DNA from: Vibrio sp. 05-20-BW147
Lineage (GTDB): Bacteria > Pseudomonadota > Gammaproteobacteria > Enterobacterales > Vibrionaceae
Assembly: GCF_013369385.1 (NCBI RefSeq)
Contig: NZ_SZTO01000016.1
Span: 1 to 64,000 of the forward strand
Reading direction: 5' to 3'
Length of the DNA: 64,000 nt
Shown: positions 9,870 through 19,633 of the stretch, one piece after another
Layout: every line of letters starts with the position of its first letter
Position numbering within the stretch: position 1 is the stretch's first letter
Translations under genes and position numbers: made by a program
The notes under the pieces: generated by a model
The model's database searches: none
Told to the model about the DNA's origin: nothing
Seen by the model: the letters and a program-made list of their open reading frames with translations, nothing else

Positions 9870-9901
9870 CCCCAGCCATACTTGTTGATATTTGGCTGGG
9901 G
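9870..9901 (+). promoter_or_regulatory. hairpin over the ribosome site of the ybaN-type gene
   Basis: CCCCAGCCA (9870-9878) pairs perfectly with TGGCTGGGG (9893-9901) around a 14-base loop. There is no T run, so it is not a terminator. Its 3' arm GGGG is the only Shine-Dalgarno-like sequence before the ATG at 9911, so folding would hide the ribosome site. Confidence 0.5.
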
Positions 9902-9910
9902 AATATCATC

Positions 9911-10327
9911 ATGAAACATCACCCAATAAAAGACAAAGAAGCCTTTCGCCGTAAAGGTTACAACTGCATTGGCTGGACGTGTGTCATTCTAGGCACGATT
10001 GGCATCACAGTACCACTGTTACCCACGGTGCCCTTTATCCTATTGGCACTTTACTGTTTCGGGAAATCTTCCCCTGTTTTTCAACAGTGGCTACTCAACC
10101 ATCCTAAGCTTGGCCCTTTAGCACAGCGCCTTAACAAGAAACAAGGTTTAACGCGGCGAGAAAAAATTCACTCTTTGCTGTTGATTTGGGTATCCATGCT
10201 CAGCGTATTATTTTTTGTGGCTTACGGTACGCATTGGCAGTACGCCATTTTGTCACTTCTCCTCTTTGAAACTTGGTTTATATTACGTTTCAAAACCTAT
10301 CAACAAGCAGAAAAAAAGCGCCTTTAA
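9911..10327 (+). CDS. ybaN: YbaN family (DUF454) inner membrane protein
   Basis: 138-residue inner membrane protein of unknown function. The family signature is the first helix pair GWTCVILGTIGITVPLLPTVPFILLALYCF, followed by the cytoplasmic segment WLLNHPKLGPLAQ and two further hydrophobic helices (about 92-110 and 112-124). Its stop codon lies in the loop of the terminator shared with the convergent tyrS. Nothing around it points to a specific role; the symbol is by family only. Confidence 0.8.
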   Translation: MKHHPIKDKEAFRRKGYNCIGWTCVILGTIGITVPLLPTVPFILLALYCFGKSSPVFQQWLLNHPKLGPLAQRLNKKQGLTRREKIHSLLLIWVSMLSVLFFVAYGTHWQYAILSLLLFETWFILRFKTYQQAEKKRL

Positions 10328-10339
10328 GAAGGCGCTTTT
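10314..10339. terminator. bidirectional terminator between ybaN and tyrS
   Basis: AAAAGCGCCTT (10314-10324) pairs with AAGGCGCTTTT (10329-10339). The ybaN stop codon TAA (10325-10327) is in the loop. The symmetric A/T flanks let it serve both convergent genes. Confidence 0.85.
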
Positions 10340-10371
10340 CAATAACAGTTGAGATGACCTAAAAGATCGTC

Positions 10372-11559
10372 TTACGCAATGGTGATTCGAGCAAACTTAC
10401 GTTTACCTACTTGGAACACATAGGTGCCAACGGCTGGTTCTGCTTTGGCATCTTCTACTTTTTCACCGTCCATCTTAGCCGCGCCTTGCTTCACCATACG
10501 CATCGCTTCCGATGTTGATGAACATAGCTCTGCTTCTTTTAGCAAGTTCGCCATTGGCGTGCCTACAGCAAAAGTAAACTCCGGCATTTCATCAGGGATC
10601 TGATTTTTCGCAAAACGGTTCACGAACTCTTGCTCTGCCGCATCCGCATCGGCTTCACTATGGAAACGAGCAATGATCTCTTTTGCTAACAGTACTTTGA
10701 TATCACGTGGGTTTTTACCTGCTGCAACATCCGCTTTGAACTGAGCTAACTCTTCCAATGGACGGAAAGAAAGCAACTCGTAGTAGCTCCACATCAGATC
10801 GTCTGAGATGGACATGATCTTACCAAACATCTCGCTTGGTGCTTCGCTAACACCAATGTAGTTGTGGGCTGATTTTGACATTTTCTTCTCGCCGTCTAGG
10901 CCAACAAGAAGAGGCATCATCAATACCACTTGCGGTTTTTGTCCGTTCGCTTTTTGCAGTTCACGGCCCATTAGCAAGTTAAACTTCTGGTCAGTACCAC
11001 CGAGCTCTACGTCGGTTTCCATCGCTACAGAGTCATAGCCTTGTAGAAGTGGGTACATAAACTCATGAATCGCGATTGGCTGACCACCTGCATAGCGTTT
11101 TTTGAAATCATCACGCTCTAGCATACGTGCAACAGTTTGGTTTGCCGCAAGACGAATCATGCCTTCGGCACCAAGCTCAGACAACCATTCAGAGTTAAAC
11201 TGAATTTTCGTTTTCGCAGGATCAAGAATTTTGAACACTTGCTGCTTATAGGTTTCAGCATTGCGTAGCACATCTTCACGAGTCAACGGTGGGCGCGTCG
11301 AGTTTTTACCCGTTGGATCACCGACCATACCAGTAAAGTCACCAATCAAAAATGTCACATCATGGCCAAGATCTTGAAATGCACGCAGCTTATTCAAAAT
11401 GACGGTATGACCTAAGTGAATATCAGGCGCAGTTGGATCGGCACCCAATTTAATGCGAAGAGGACGACCTTCTTTTAGTTTTGCGATTAACTCTTCTTCT
11501 GGAATCAGCTCTTCAACACCGCGCTTAATCTCGGCTAAAGCGGCTTCAATGCTCGCCAT
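10372..11559 (-). CDS. tyrS: tyrosyl-tRNA synthetase
   Basis: 395-residue class I aminoacyl-tRNA synthetase charging tRNA-Tyr. The HIGH motif is HLGH (48-51) in [15 protein letters not shown] and the KMSKS motif is present exactly in [11 protein letters not shown] (about 232). The C-terminal 60 residues form an S4-like RNA-binding domain ([20 protein letters not shown]). It belongs to the shorter TyrZ-like branch rather than the 424-residue E. coli type; I recall that vibrios carry both kinds of gene, so a second tyrS elsewhere is likely. GGGAG precedes the ATG. It is divergent from the M23 peptidase gene. Confidence 0.94.
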   Translation of the reverse strand: MASIEAALAEIKRGVEELIPEEELIAKLKEGRPLRIKLGADPTAPDIHLGHTVILNKLRAFQDLGHDVTFLIGDFTGMVGDPTGKNSTRPPLTREDVLRNAETYKQQVFKILDPAKTKIQFNSEWLSELGAEGMIRLAANQTVARMLERDDFKKRYAGGQPIAIHEFMYPLLQGYDSVAMETDVELGGTDQKFNLLMGRELQKANGQKPQVVLMMPLLVGLDGEKKMSKSAHNYIGVSEAPSEMFGKIMSISDDLMWSYYELLSFRPLEELAQFKADVAAGKNPRDIKVLLAKEIIARFHSEADADAAEQEFVNRFAKNQIPDEMPEFTFAVGTPMANLLKEAELCSSTSEAMRMVKQGAAKMDGEKVEDAKAEPAVGTYVFQVGKRKFARITIA

Positions 11560-11686
11560 GCTTGTTCACTCCCACAAATTTGGCAAAATATAATAGCTGG
11601 ACATCTTACTTGAATAGCGATGATTTTTGAAACAAGTTAGACTGTTCCGTTGTTAATTTTGTCTTCATCAACCGTATAAACTCGAT

Positions 11687-12979
11687 ATGCTTTCAATTTT
11701 TGCCCGTCTTCCCATATTGCACAAAGTGCTGATCGGCTTTTTTAGCGCGATGATTTTTGTCGCCTTGTTTCTTTTGCCTAACGCCAGTGAGTTACGTCCT
11801 AAAGAGAACCGTTTGGAATTGGGGCGTCACTACCCTGTTGATATCGAGATGCAACGCTTGTCCATTAGCCCTGCTTTATCGGCAGAGTCCTCAGTACATC
11901 GATGGGAACGATATCGTGTCAATGAAGGGGAAAGCGCTGCGATTTTGTTCCAGCGAATCGGATTATCAGCATCTTTGCTTCATCAGCTGATCACAACCAA
12001 TGATGAGATCAAAAACCAATTATCTCGCTTGAAGCCAGGTGATCTATTGCAGTTTGGCTTTGATGCACAGGATCAACTCGTCAAGCTCAGACGCCAGTTG
12101 AGCGCGTTTGAAACTTTCGAAATCAGCCGAACCGCCGCTGGATATACTTCTCAACTCAACAACAAAGAAGTGAACTACCAGTTCGCTTATGCTGAAGCGG
12201 CCATTACATCAAATTTTTGGAACGCCGCGATTGGCGCAGGCCTGACTGCGAACCAAATCATGGAGCTCGCCGGAATTTTTGGCTGGGATATCGACTTTGC
12301 TCAAGACATTCGTGAACGCGACAGCTTTCGCGTGCTTTATCAAGAACAGGTTGTGGAGGGCGAAGTCATCGGTCGTGGCCGAATTATTGCAGCCATTTTC
12401 CACAACCAAGGCGATACCTTCACCGCTATCTATGATGACAAAACAGGCAACTATTACGACGAGAACGGGCGAGCAATGAAGAAAGCGTTCTTGCGGGCAC
12501 CTATCGATTTCCGACGCGTAAGCTCTAACTTCAATCCTCGTCGACTACATCCCGTCACCGGACAAGTCAAAGCGCACCGAGGTACCGATTACGTTGCGCC
12601 CGTCGGCACACCAATTTGGGCAGCAGGCGATGGTGTCGTACAACAAGCAGGGTACAACCAATTTAACGGCAACTATGTGTTTATCCGCCACAGCAACACT
12701 TATCTGACGAAGTATTTGCATCTACAAAAGAAATTAGTCAAAACCGGACAACGAGTCAAACAAGGTCAAAGTATTGGTACTCTAGGCGGGACAGGCCGTG
12801 TAACGGGCCCTCACTTGCATTATGAATTCTTGGTTAACGGGGTTCATAAAAACCCCAGAACGGTCAGCTTACCTCAAGCTCAATCGTTGAGCGGACAAGC
12901 AAAAGAGACCTTCATCGCCAATTCTAAACTGCGTCTCGATAAATTAGAGCGCTACAGTAAGTTACTGGCAATGAACTAA
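11687..12979 (+). CDS. mepM: M23 family peptidoglycan DD-endopeptidase (MepM/Shy type)
   Basis: 430-residue envelope zinc endopeptidase that cuts peptide cross-links to allow cell wall growth. An N-terminal signal anchor (about 12-33) leads to an OapA/LysM-like segment (YRVNEGESAAILFQRIG, about 79-135), a linker domain and a LytM domain. The zinc ligands are visible in HRGTDYVAPVG (HxxxD) and in GPHLHYEF (HxH). The family includes E. coli MepM and the V. cholerae Shy proteins; which Shy orthologue this is I cannot say. There is no clear ribosome site before the ATG at 11687. It has its own terminator. Confidence 0.88.
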   Translation: MLSIFARLPILHKVLIGFFSAMIFVALFLLPNASELRPKENRLELGRHYPVDIEMQRLSISPALSAESSVHRWERYRVNEGESAAILFQRIGLSASLLHQLITTNDEIKNQLSRLKPGDLLQFGFDAQDQLVKLRRQLSAFETFEISRTAAGYTSQLNNKEVNYQFAYAEAAITSNFWNAAIGAGLTANQIMELAGIFGWDIDFAQDIRERDSFRVLYQEQVVEGEVIGRGRIIAAIFHNQGDTFTAIYDDKTGNYYDENGRAMKKAFLRAPIDFRRVSSNFNPRRLHPVTGQVKAHRGTDYVAPVGTPIWAAGDGVVQQAGYNQFNGNYVFIRHSNTYLTKYLHLQKKLVKTGQRVKQGQSIGTLGGTGRVTGPHLHYEFLVNGVHKNPRTVSLPQAQSLSGQAKETFIANSKLRLDKLERYSKLLAMN

Positions 12980-12992
12980 CCCACTTAAAAAC

Positions 12993-13022
12993 AAAAGAGA
13001 GGCAAGGTTTGCCTCTCTTTTG
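12993..13022. terminator. terminator between mepM and the RND pump gene
   Basis: AAAAGAGAGGCAA (12993-13005) pairs with TTGCCTCTCTTTT (13009-13021) around a 3-base loop. The stem is 13 bp and symmetric, so it can stop transcription from both converging genes. Confidence 0.9.
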
Positions 13023-13040
13023 CTTAATAGAAGTTGGAGA

Positions 13041-16000
13041 TTACAGACCGACGACTTTTCCAGATTCAGAGTTCGCTGCTGGTGGAATATCAGTATGAAC
13101 GTCCTCAACTACCTCATCCTCCGCAACGTTTTCTTCTTTCATCACTCGGTGCTCTCGCCCCAACATCAGCATACAGGGTGTCAGTACTAACGTTAGTACC
13201 GTAGCAAAAGCAAGCCCCCCCGCGACAGCAGTGGCTAACTGAGACCACCATTGGGTGCTTGGCGCGCCAAACTCAATCTTTTGATTAATCAAATCGATAT
13301 TCATTTCAAGCACCATCGGCAACAAGCCAAGTATGGTCGTCACCGTAGTGAGCATCACCGGCCTTAAACGCTGAACCCCTGTGCGCAAGATCGCTTCTTC
13401 CTTATCTAAACCTCTCTGGCGTAACTGGTTATAGGTATCAATCAACACAATATTATTGTTCACCACGATACCCGCCAAGGCAATAACCCCAATCCCCGAC
13501 ATAATGACGCCAAACGGTTTTTGGAAAATCAACAGCCCAGCAAAAACCCCAACCGTGGAAAAGAGTACAGCACTGAGGATCAAAAACGCTTGATAGAAAC
13601 TATTAAACTGAGTGATCAAGATAAGTGCCATTACGGCCAACGCGATCATAAAGGCATTTTGCAAGAAGGCTGAAGAGTGTTCTTGCTCTTCATTTTGCCC
13701 TCGAATCCGAAACTCTACCCCCTCTGGTAGACCAAGCTGACTGAGCGCTTGCTCAATCTTTGGCAGTTCAAGCGCTAAGTTGTAACCTTCTACCATATCC
13801 GCCATTACATTGATTACTCGTTGACCATCAATGCGCTTGATGGTGTCCTGCTTCGGCTCTGGCTTAATTTGAGCAAAATTGGTAATTGGAACCAGACCTG
13901 CTTGAGTTTTCACTCTAAGCTGATCAAAGCGTCCAATATCGCGTTTTTCCTCTGGATAGCGAACCAAAATGTCCACTTCCTCATTGGCGTCATCCGGTAA
14001 GTAATCACCAATTTTCAAACCATTAGTGACAAATTGGACGGTGTTACCAACTAAAGTAGCATCAGCAGCAAAACGCGATGCGTCATCTCGGCGGATATCT
14101 ATTTGCCAATCGATCCCTTCCTTGCTGGAACTATCACTCAAGTTGGTCAGAGCTGGGTTGTTATCTGCCCAATGCCTAACGAGCTTCGCGGCATCATCCA
14201 ATAATTCTGGTTTTCGAGAAGACATTTCGATGACAAGGTCATGCTCAACAGGTGGCCCTGCATCGGGAAATTTATATTCGATCTCAACCCCAGAGAACGT
14301 GGATGTAGTTTGTTTTAACTCATCAATAATCTCTTTGACTTTACGACGGTATTGCCAGTCTACTGGTGTAATTTGTATCTGGCCAATTTCGTCATCGCCA
14401 CCGGTTCGGGTGTAGACGCTTTCAAACTCATCATGACCAAGCATCACTTGTTCGATATCACGCATCACGATGTCTTTCTCAAAAATCGACAGATCACCAT
14501 AAGAGCGGACTTTCACAGTAAAGAAAGGCGGATCCACTTCGGGGAAAAACTCAGCACCTAATCCAGCCTTGTTGTAGGCAAAACCTACACCACCCGCCAT
14601 TAAAATCGCGCTAAGGAGAATTTTAAGGGGGTGTCGCACAGCGATAGCCAAGGTTTGATAGTAAAGCTTGGTAATACCCGTCGCTTTATCAAACTCACCA
14701 TTGTGCAGTGCCACCATTCGTCGCTGATTTTCACGCGAGACATTCTGTGGCCTACCAATAAGCCCGCCAAGCACAGGCACAAAAAGCAAGGCCATGATCA
14801 ACGAGGCCGCCAAGGTTGCGATAAGTGTTAGCGGCAAATACTTCATGAATTCGCCTGTAATATCTGGCCAGAAAAGCAGTGGTGCAAACGCAGCTAACGT
14901 CGTGGCTGTTGATGCGGTAATTGGCCATGCCATTCGCTTAGCCGCATCTCGGTAGGCTTCTTTGCGCTCAACGCCTTCCTGCATTCGTCTATCGGCGAAC
15001 TCTGTCACGACGATTGCACCATCCACCAGCATGCCTACCGCCATGATCAGGGAAAACAGCACCACGATATTCACGGTTAAGCCGAACACAGCTAACACCA
15101 ATAATCCCGTTAGGAATGACCCAGGAATCGAAATGCCGACCAACAGTGCGGTTCTTACCCCTAAGATGGCGATAATAACAATCACCACCAAAATAATTGC
15201 CGATAAGATATTGTTTTGCAGATCGTTGAGCATCAACTCAACGTCTTCCGATTGATCCCAAGTGTACTTCACCAATAAGTTATCTGGCCATTCTGCGCGT
15301 TTTTGTCCTTCTTCAATCACGCGTTTAACCAGTTCCACCGTTTCAATGATGTTCTCACCCGCGCGTTTTTTCACATCTAATACGACTGCTGGCTTGCCAT
15401 CTAGCCGAGCGAAAGACTCTGGATCGCGAAACGCACGACGCACCGTCGCCACATCGGCAAACGTAATGACTTGCTTGCCATCCACTTTGATTGGTAGTTC
15501 TAAGACATCCTTTAATGAATCAAACACCGAAGGGACTTTAACCGAGAAACGGCCATAACCAGTGTCAACAAAACCCGCCGCGACCACTCGGTTGTTTAAC
15601 GCGATCAGGTTGTATATGTCACCTTGATCGAGACCATAACTTTCCATCAATAAGGGATCGACGATGATCTCAACGATGTCTTCGCGATCACCAGCAATCT
15701 CAACCTCAAGGACTTGGCGATAACTCTCTAACTTATCACGTAACTGGCGAGCAATTTGAACAATGGTGCGCTCTGGTAGAGTGCCATAAAGCACCACTGA
15801 CAGTACCGGCTCTTCCGAAGCCAAAGTAACTTCATTAACGGTAGGCTCATCACTGTCGGCAGGCAATTTGGGCTTGGCTAAATCTACGGCGTCGCGTACA
15901 TCCGCCATCGCTTTGGCAAGATCCACCCCAACCGTAAACTCCAACATGACCGAAGCGTGCCCCTCCGCTGCAGTTGAAGTCATCTCTTTAACCCCCTCAA

Positions 16001-16223
16001 TTGAACGAAGCTCTTGTTCAATTGGGCGCACGAGCAAGCGTTCAGCATCTGCAGGTGAAATGCCTTGATGACCTACCGATACATAAATAATGGGAATGGT
16101 AATATCAGGGCTCGATTCCTTCGGAATGGTCATATAGGTGACGACCCCTGCCAATAAAATCATTACTAACAGCGTCATCATGGTACGTGAGCGAGAAAGA
16201 ACCGCATCTATGACAGATAACAT
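13041..16223 (-). CDS. RND efflux transporter, inner membrane subunit
   Basis: 1060-residue proton-driven resistance-nodulation-division permease. It has the duplicated 12-helix plan with two large periplasmic loops; motif VGMLVDGAIVVTEF in helix 4 carries the proton-relay Asp, and GIGVIALAGIVVNNNIVLIDTY in the second half is the counterpart. N-terminal TIPKESSPDITIPIIYVSV is typical of the HAE subfamily. A GGAGAAA site precedes the ATG. It lies 10 bases after the membrane fusion protein gene, so the two form an adaptor-pump unit; no outer membrane channel gene is present, so a TolC elsewhere is presumed. Substrates cannot be read from the sequence. Confidence 0.92.
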   Translation of the reverse strand: MLSVIDAVLSRSRTMMTLLVMILLAGVVTYMTIPKESSPDITIPIIYVSVGHQGISPADAERLLVRPIEQELRSIEGVKEMTSTAAEGHASVMLEFTVGVDLAKAMADVRDAVDLAKPKLPADSDEPTVNEVTLASEEPVLSVVLYGTLPERTIVQIARQLRDKLESYRQVLEVEIAGDREDIVEIIVDPLLMESYGLDQGDIYNLIALNNRVVAAGFVDTGYGRFSVKVPSVFDSLKDVLELPIKVDGKQVITFADVATVRRAFRDPESFARLDGKPAVVLDVKKRAGENIIETVELVKRVIEEGQKRAEWPDNLLVKYTWDQSEDVELMLNDLQNNILSAIILVVIVIIAILGVRTALLVGISIPGSFLTGLLVLAVFGLTVNIVVLFSLIMAVGMLVDGAIVVTEFADRRMQEGVERKEAYRDAAKRMAWPITASTATTLAAFAPLLFWPDITGEFMKYLPLTLIATLAASLIMALLFVPVLGGLIGRPQNVSRENQRRMVALHNGEFDKATGITKLYYQTLAIAVRHPLKILLSAILMAGGVGFAYNKAGLGAEFFPEVDPPFFTVKVRSYGDLSIFEKDIVMRDIEQVMLGHDEFESVYTRTGGDDEIGQIQITPVDWQYRRKVKEIIDELKQTTSTFSGVEIEYKFPDAGPPVEHDLVIEMSSRKPELLDDAAKLVRHWADNNPALTNLSDSSSKEGIDWQIDIRRDDASRFAADATLVGNTVQFVTNGLKIGDYLPDDANEEVDILVRYPEEKRDIGRFDQLRVKTQAGLVPITNFAQIKPEPKQDTIKRIDGQRVINVMADMVEGYNLALELPKIEQALSQLGLPEGVEFRIRGQNEEQEHSSAFLQNAFMIALAVMALILITQFNSFYQAFLILSAVLFSTVGVFAGLLIFQKPFGVIMSGIGVIALAGIVVNNNIVLIDTYNQLRQRGLDKEEAILRTGVQRLRPVMLTTVTTILGLLPMVLEMNIDLINQKIEFGAPSTQWWSQLATAVAGGLAFATVLTLVLTPCMLMLGREHRVMKEENVAEDEVVEDVHTDIPPAANSESGKVVGL

Positions 16224-16233
16224 GGCTTTCTCC

Positions 16234-17328
16234 TTAATCGTTCACGATGTCTGTGTTTAGCTGCGCATTGACCAGATCACCATCTCGGACAAAGCCTTGT
16301 CCTAACACAATGATATCTGCACGTTCTCCTAAACCAGAGAGCCATACACCATCTTGTTCTGCCTTAACCAGCTGGATGGGAACAAAACGTACGTAACTGT
16401 TTTTTACTGTTTTCACACCTAAGTTACCGCTTTCATCCAGTGCTAGCATCGCGGGGGTGACTTTGATGGCCGAAGTTTCGTCTAAGGTCAATTGCACCTC
16501 AGCGCTCACTCCCGCTGGGATGCGGTGTTGGCTATTATCCACCTCAATTTCGATCGGGAAAGTATTGGTGGTTTGGGAGGAAACTTGTCCGACGTATCGA
16601 ATACTACCGTTGAGGAGTTGCCCGCCAATCAAACGAATTTGAGCCGTTTGATTCGCTTGAAGATATTGAACGTGACGCTCACTGACATCCGCTTCAATCA
16701 GTAACTTCTGTAAGTCAATCACCGTTGCTACAGGATCACCAATCCCCACGAAATCACCCACTTCGACAAATCGGCTGTCCAAAATGCCGTCAAAAGGAGC
16801 TCTAACTTCGGTATTACTTAGCTCAGTTTCCACATTACTCAAGTTCGCTTTGGCATCAACGAGTGCGGCTTCTGCGGTTGCAAAGGCGACTTCTCCCTGC
16901 AAGCCTCGACTCTTTAAAGATTGAGCGGCCTTGAACTCTTTTTGTTTCACTTCGAGCATAGCTTTGGCTCGTTGTAAACGATAGTCCAAATCACGCTTAT
17001 CGATTAGTGCTATCACCTGCCCTTTGCGAACAAACTGGCCTTTATCGACTTCTAAACGAATAATTTTGCCCGCAATTTCAGCGCCTAAACGAGCTTGGCG
17101 GTTGGGAGCCGTGCGACCATAAAGCTCCAAGCTTCGGGAAGTCGGCTTTGCATCAAACGTTTGAGTAACAACGCTTGCTAGAGGGATGTCTTGTGACGCT
17201 TTGTCTGGGGCTGACTCTTGAGCGTTTGTCCCACCAACGCTTAACCAAATAGCCAAAATAACGATAATAGCAACTGACACTAACCACGGGCGTTGAATGA
17301 ACTGACGCCCCTGTTGTTTTATAGACAT
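16234..17328 (-). CDS. RND efflux membrane fusion protein
   Basis: 364-residue periplasmic adaptor of the HlyD/AcrA family. An N-terminal membrane anchor lies at about 16-32, then the lipoyl-type half motif AEIAGKIIRLEVDKGQFVRKG, an alpha-helical hairpin (about 115-165), the second lipoyl half TEVRAPFDGILDSRFVEVGD and beta-barrel domains. There is no lipobox Cys, so it is membrane-anchored rather than a lipoprotein. AGGACTTACT precedes the ATG. Translationally close (10 bases) to the RND gene downstream and 131 bases after erpA. Confidence 0.92.
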   Translation of the reverse strand: MSIKQQGRQFIQRPWLVSVAIIVILAIWLSVGGTNAQESAPDKASQDIPLASVVTQTFDAKPTSRSLELYGRTAPNRQARLGAEIAGKIIRLEVDKGQFVRKGQVIALIDKRDLDYRLQRAKAMLEVKQKEFKAAQSLKSRGLQGEVAFATAEAALVDAKANLSNVETELSNTEVRAPFDGILDSRFVEVGDFVGIGDPVATVIDLQKLLIEADVSERHVQYLQANQTAQIRLIGGQLLNGSIRYVGQVSSQTTNTFPIEIEVDNSQHRIPAGVSAEVQLTLDETSAIKVTPAMLALDESGNLGVKTVKNSYVRFVPIQLVKAEQDGVWLSGLGERADIIVLGQGFVRDGDLVNAQLNTDIVND

Positions 17329-17376
17329 AGTAAGTCCTTTTTGATTTTTATGCTCAGCAAGATAGAATCTGGAGCA

Positions 17377-17436
17377 AGCCTAACATGACATCCTAATACG
17401 TTAGGCTGAGGTGATTGGATTAATACCCAATCACCT
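17377..17436 (-). repeat. tandem stem-loops between erpA and the efflux genes
   Basis: Two hairpins lie side by side: AGCCTAAC/GTTAGGCT (17377-17384 and 17400-17407) and AGGTGATTGG/CCAATCACCT (17409-17418 and 17427-17436). Neither is followed by a T run on the minus strand, so they are not typical rho-independent terminators; they may separate or protect parts of an erpA-efflux transcript. Confidence 0.5.
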
Positions 17437-17459
17437 TTAAGATCAGCGTTAAACTGACA

Positions 17460-17801
17460 TTACACGCTAAACGATGCACCACAACCGCAGGTTGTCGTCG
17501 CATTAGGGTTATCAATAAAAAAGCGCGAACCTTCTAACCCTTCAGTGTAATCAACCACACCACCAATCAAATACTGCAGACTCATTGGGTCAACGACCAA
17601 AGTCACACCACTATTTTCAATTGTGGTATCGCCTTCGTTAACACTCTCATCGAAAGTAAAGCCGTACTGGAAGCCACTGCAACCACCGCCAGTAATGTAA
17701 ACACGCAATTTCAGCGCTGGATTTTCTTCTTCAGCAATCAACATTTTAACGCGCGCCGCTGCTGCATCAGAAAAAGATAATGGTAGATTCATATCGCTCA
17801 C
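17460..17801 (-). CDS. erpA: ErpA, A-type iron-sulfur insertion protein
   Basis: 113-residue A-type carrier that delivers Fe-S clusters to apoproteins, essential in E. coli for isoprenoid synthesis enzymes. The three ligand cysteines are in [13 protein letters not shown] and in the C-terminal [10 protein letters not shown] choose the GTG at 17801, giving [10 protein letters not shown], because AGAGAGG lies five bases upstream and the length then equals vibrio ErpA; the longer frame begins at another GTG at 17816 that overlaps this ribosome site. It is divergent from hemL, and the two share 17802-18088 for promoters. Confidence 0.95.
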   Translation of the reverse strand: MSDMNLPLSFSDAAAARVKMLIAEEENPALKLRVYITGGGCSGFQYGFTFDESVNEGDTTIENSGVTLVVDPMSLQYLIGGVVDYTEGLEGSRFFIDNPNATTTCGCGASFSV

Positions 17802-18088
17802 GACGACCTCTCTCACTCGTGTATTACTGCCAGAGGCTCTTTAAAATAAGAGCACACAGACAATGGTATTGTTTTAGCTTTCGCTCGATTATCCAATACC
17901 TGACCAAGACGTTCAAGTATTCACCACGTCATTGTCTACAATGATTTACCAAATACTCGTTATCTAAACAGATCATTTTTATAAAACCCGTGAATGAAGT
18001 CATAAACCGAAGCAAAATATTCCTAACTGCGGTTTAGAGCGTTACAATGCCCGCCACTTGGTCCGAGCAATCAGAAGAGGATAATCCC

Positions 18089-19384
18089 ATGACCAAATCA
18101 GCCGAGCTGTATCAAAAAGCCCAGCAAACCATTCCTGGTGGCGTTAACTCTCCCGTTCGTGCGTTTAACGGCGTAGGCGGATCACCGATTTTCGTCGAAA
18201 GAGCCGACGGCGCTTTCATCTTTGATGCGGATGGCAAAGCTTACATCGATTATGTCGGTTCATGGGGTCCTATGATTCTTGGCCACAATCATGCGGTGAT
18301 TCGTGAAGCGGTGATTGACGCAGCTCAACGTGGTTTGAGTTTCGGTGCGCCGACTGAAATGGAAATCAAAATGGCGGAACTGGTTTCTGAACTGGTTCCT
18401 TCTATGGAACAACTGCGTATGGTCAGTTCAGGCACAGAAGCAACCATGAGTGCGATTCGTCTCGCTCGTGGTTATACTGGGCGTGACAAAATCATGAAGT
18501 TCGAAGGTTGTTACCATGGACATGCAGACAGCTTGCTTGTCAAAGCTGGCTCAGGTGCACTAACTCTTGGCCAGCCTAGCTCTCCTGGTGTTCCTGCTGA
18601 TTTTGCAAAACATACCCTAACCGCTACATTTAACGATCTCGATTCGGTACGAGAGCTGTTTGCAGCAAACAAAGGTGAAATTGCGTGTATCATCGTTGAG
18701 CCGGTTGCGGGCAACATGAACTGTATTCCTCCAGTGGCAGGCTTCCACGAGGGGCTGCGCGAAATCTGTGATCAAGAAGGCGCACTACTGATTTTTGACG
18801 AAGTGATGACCGGTTTCCGTGTTGCGCTTGGTGGTGCACAAGCTCACTACAACATCAAACCAGACTTGACCACGCTTGGTAAAGTCATTGGTGGGGGTAT
18901 GCCTGTGGGCGCATTTGGTGGTCGTAAAGAAGTCATGCAATACATTGCTCCGACAGGTCCGGTTTACCAAGCAGGTACACTATCAGGTAATCCTGTAGCG
19001 ATGGCAGCCGGCTACGCTTGTCTAACGTTGTTGCGTGAAGAAGGCAATGAAAAACGTCTTGCTGCAAAAACCAAACAACTAGCGGATGGTTTTAAGTCGC
19101 TGGCAGAAAAGCATGGTATTCCACTGGTTGTGAACCAAGTGGGCGGCATGTTTGGCTTCTTCTTTACAGAGCAAGAGCAGATCACTTGCTATGAAGATGT
19201 CACCAAGTGCGACATTGAGCGCTTTAAGCGTTTCTTCCACCTGATGATTGATCACGGTGTTTATTTGGCACCTTCCGCTTTCGAAGCCAGCTTTACGTCT
19301 TTGGCACATGGCAGCAAAGAAATCGAAGCCACACTTGAAGCCGCTGATCGCTGTTTTGCTATTTTGGTAGCAGAAAGCAAATAA
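18089..19384 (+). CDS. hemL: glutamate-1-semialdehyde 2,1-aminomutase HemL
   Basis: 431-residue PLP enzyme that makes 5-aminolevulinate in the C5 haem pathway. It is a class III aminotransferase fold with [18 protein letters not shown], the FDEVMTGFR motif and the PLP lysine in [14 protein letters not shown] (about residue 265). I start at the ATG at 18089, preceded by AGAGGA, which gives the family N-terminus [11 protein letters not shown]; 14 codons upstream in frame lack support. TACAAT at 18043-18048 is a possible -10 element. Confidence 0.96.
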   Translation: MTKSAELYQKAQQTIPGGVNSPVRAFNGVGGSPIFVERADGAFIFDADGKAYIDYVGSWGPMILGHNHAVIREAVIDAAQRGLSFGAPTEMEIKMAELVSELVPSMEQLRMVSSGTEATMSAIRLARGYTGRDKIMKFEGCYHGHADSLLVKAGSGALTLGQPSSPGVPADFAKHTLTATFNDLDSVRELFAANKGEIACIIVEPVAGNMNCIPPVAGFHEGLREICDQEGALLIFDEVMTGFRVALGGAQAHYNIKPDLTTLGKVIGGGMPVGAFGGRKEVMQYIAPTGPVYQAGTLSGNPVAMAAGYACLTLLREEGNEKRLAAKTKQLADGFKSLAEKHGIPLVVNQVGGMFGFFFTEQEQITCYEDVTKCDIERFKRFFHLMIDHGVYLAPSAFEASFTSLAHGSKEIEATLEAADRCFAILVAESK

Positions 19385-19403
19385 GTGTATTTAGCATGAA
19401 CAG

Positions 19404-19429
19404 AAGGGTCGCAGTGCGGCCCTTTTTAT
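19404..19429 (+). terminator. hemL terminator
   Basis: AAGGGTCGC (19404-19412) pairs with GCGGCCCTT (19416-19424) with one G:U, loop AGT, followed by T-rich TTTATT. It lies 20 bases past the hemL stop and overlaps the stop of the small minus-strand ORF. Confidence 0.8.
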
Positions 19430-19632
19430 TGCCAGTAAAATGCGGTCAGAGCCGCAAGGAGCAACATGGTCAAAGTAAACCATGGCACTGTTCGGCAGCG
19501 CTTCTGAACAGAATGGTTTTGCTCTTGGCAACTTGTCTCATTATTACAACACCCCATATTCTTCCCATTGCATTGATAACCATTGAATTTAAGGTCATTA
19601 TAACGACAAACTGCAACTAATTGGATTGCCAC
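19426..19632 (-). CDS. possible small Cys-rich membrane protein
   Basis: A 68-codon minus-strand frame that fills the space between the hemL terminator and the start of the AI-2E gene. The predicted peptide has six cysteines in its first 46 residues (including a CC pair in MGCCNNETSC), a basic stretch KRCR, and one hydrophobic C-terminal helix (about 49-65, TLTMLLLAALTAFYW). That order, polar Cys-rich head then a tail anchor, looks protein-like. Against it: the first codon is GTG without a clear ribosome site, an ATG at 19557 with GGGAAG close upstream could be the real start, and I recognise no family. It overlaps nothing on the plus strand but the promoter of the next gene. Confidence 0.4.
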   Translation of the reverse strand: MAIQLVAVCRYNDLKFNGYQCNGKNMGCCNNETSCQEQNHSVQKRCRTVPWFTLTMLLLAALTAFYWQ

Positions 19633-19633
19633 T

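Noticed and set aside
19396..19620. 74-codon plus-strand frame after hemL
   Set aside because: It runs through the hemL terminator, has no ribosome site, and the minus-strand frame in the same place looks more protein-like.
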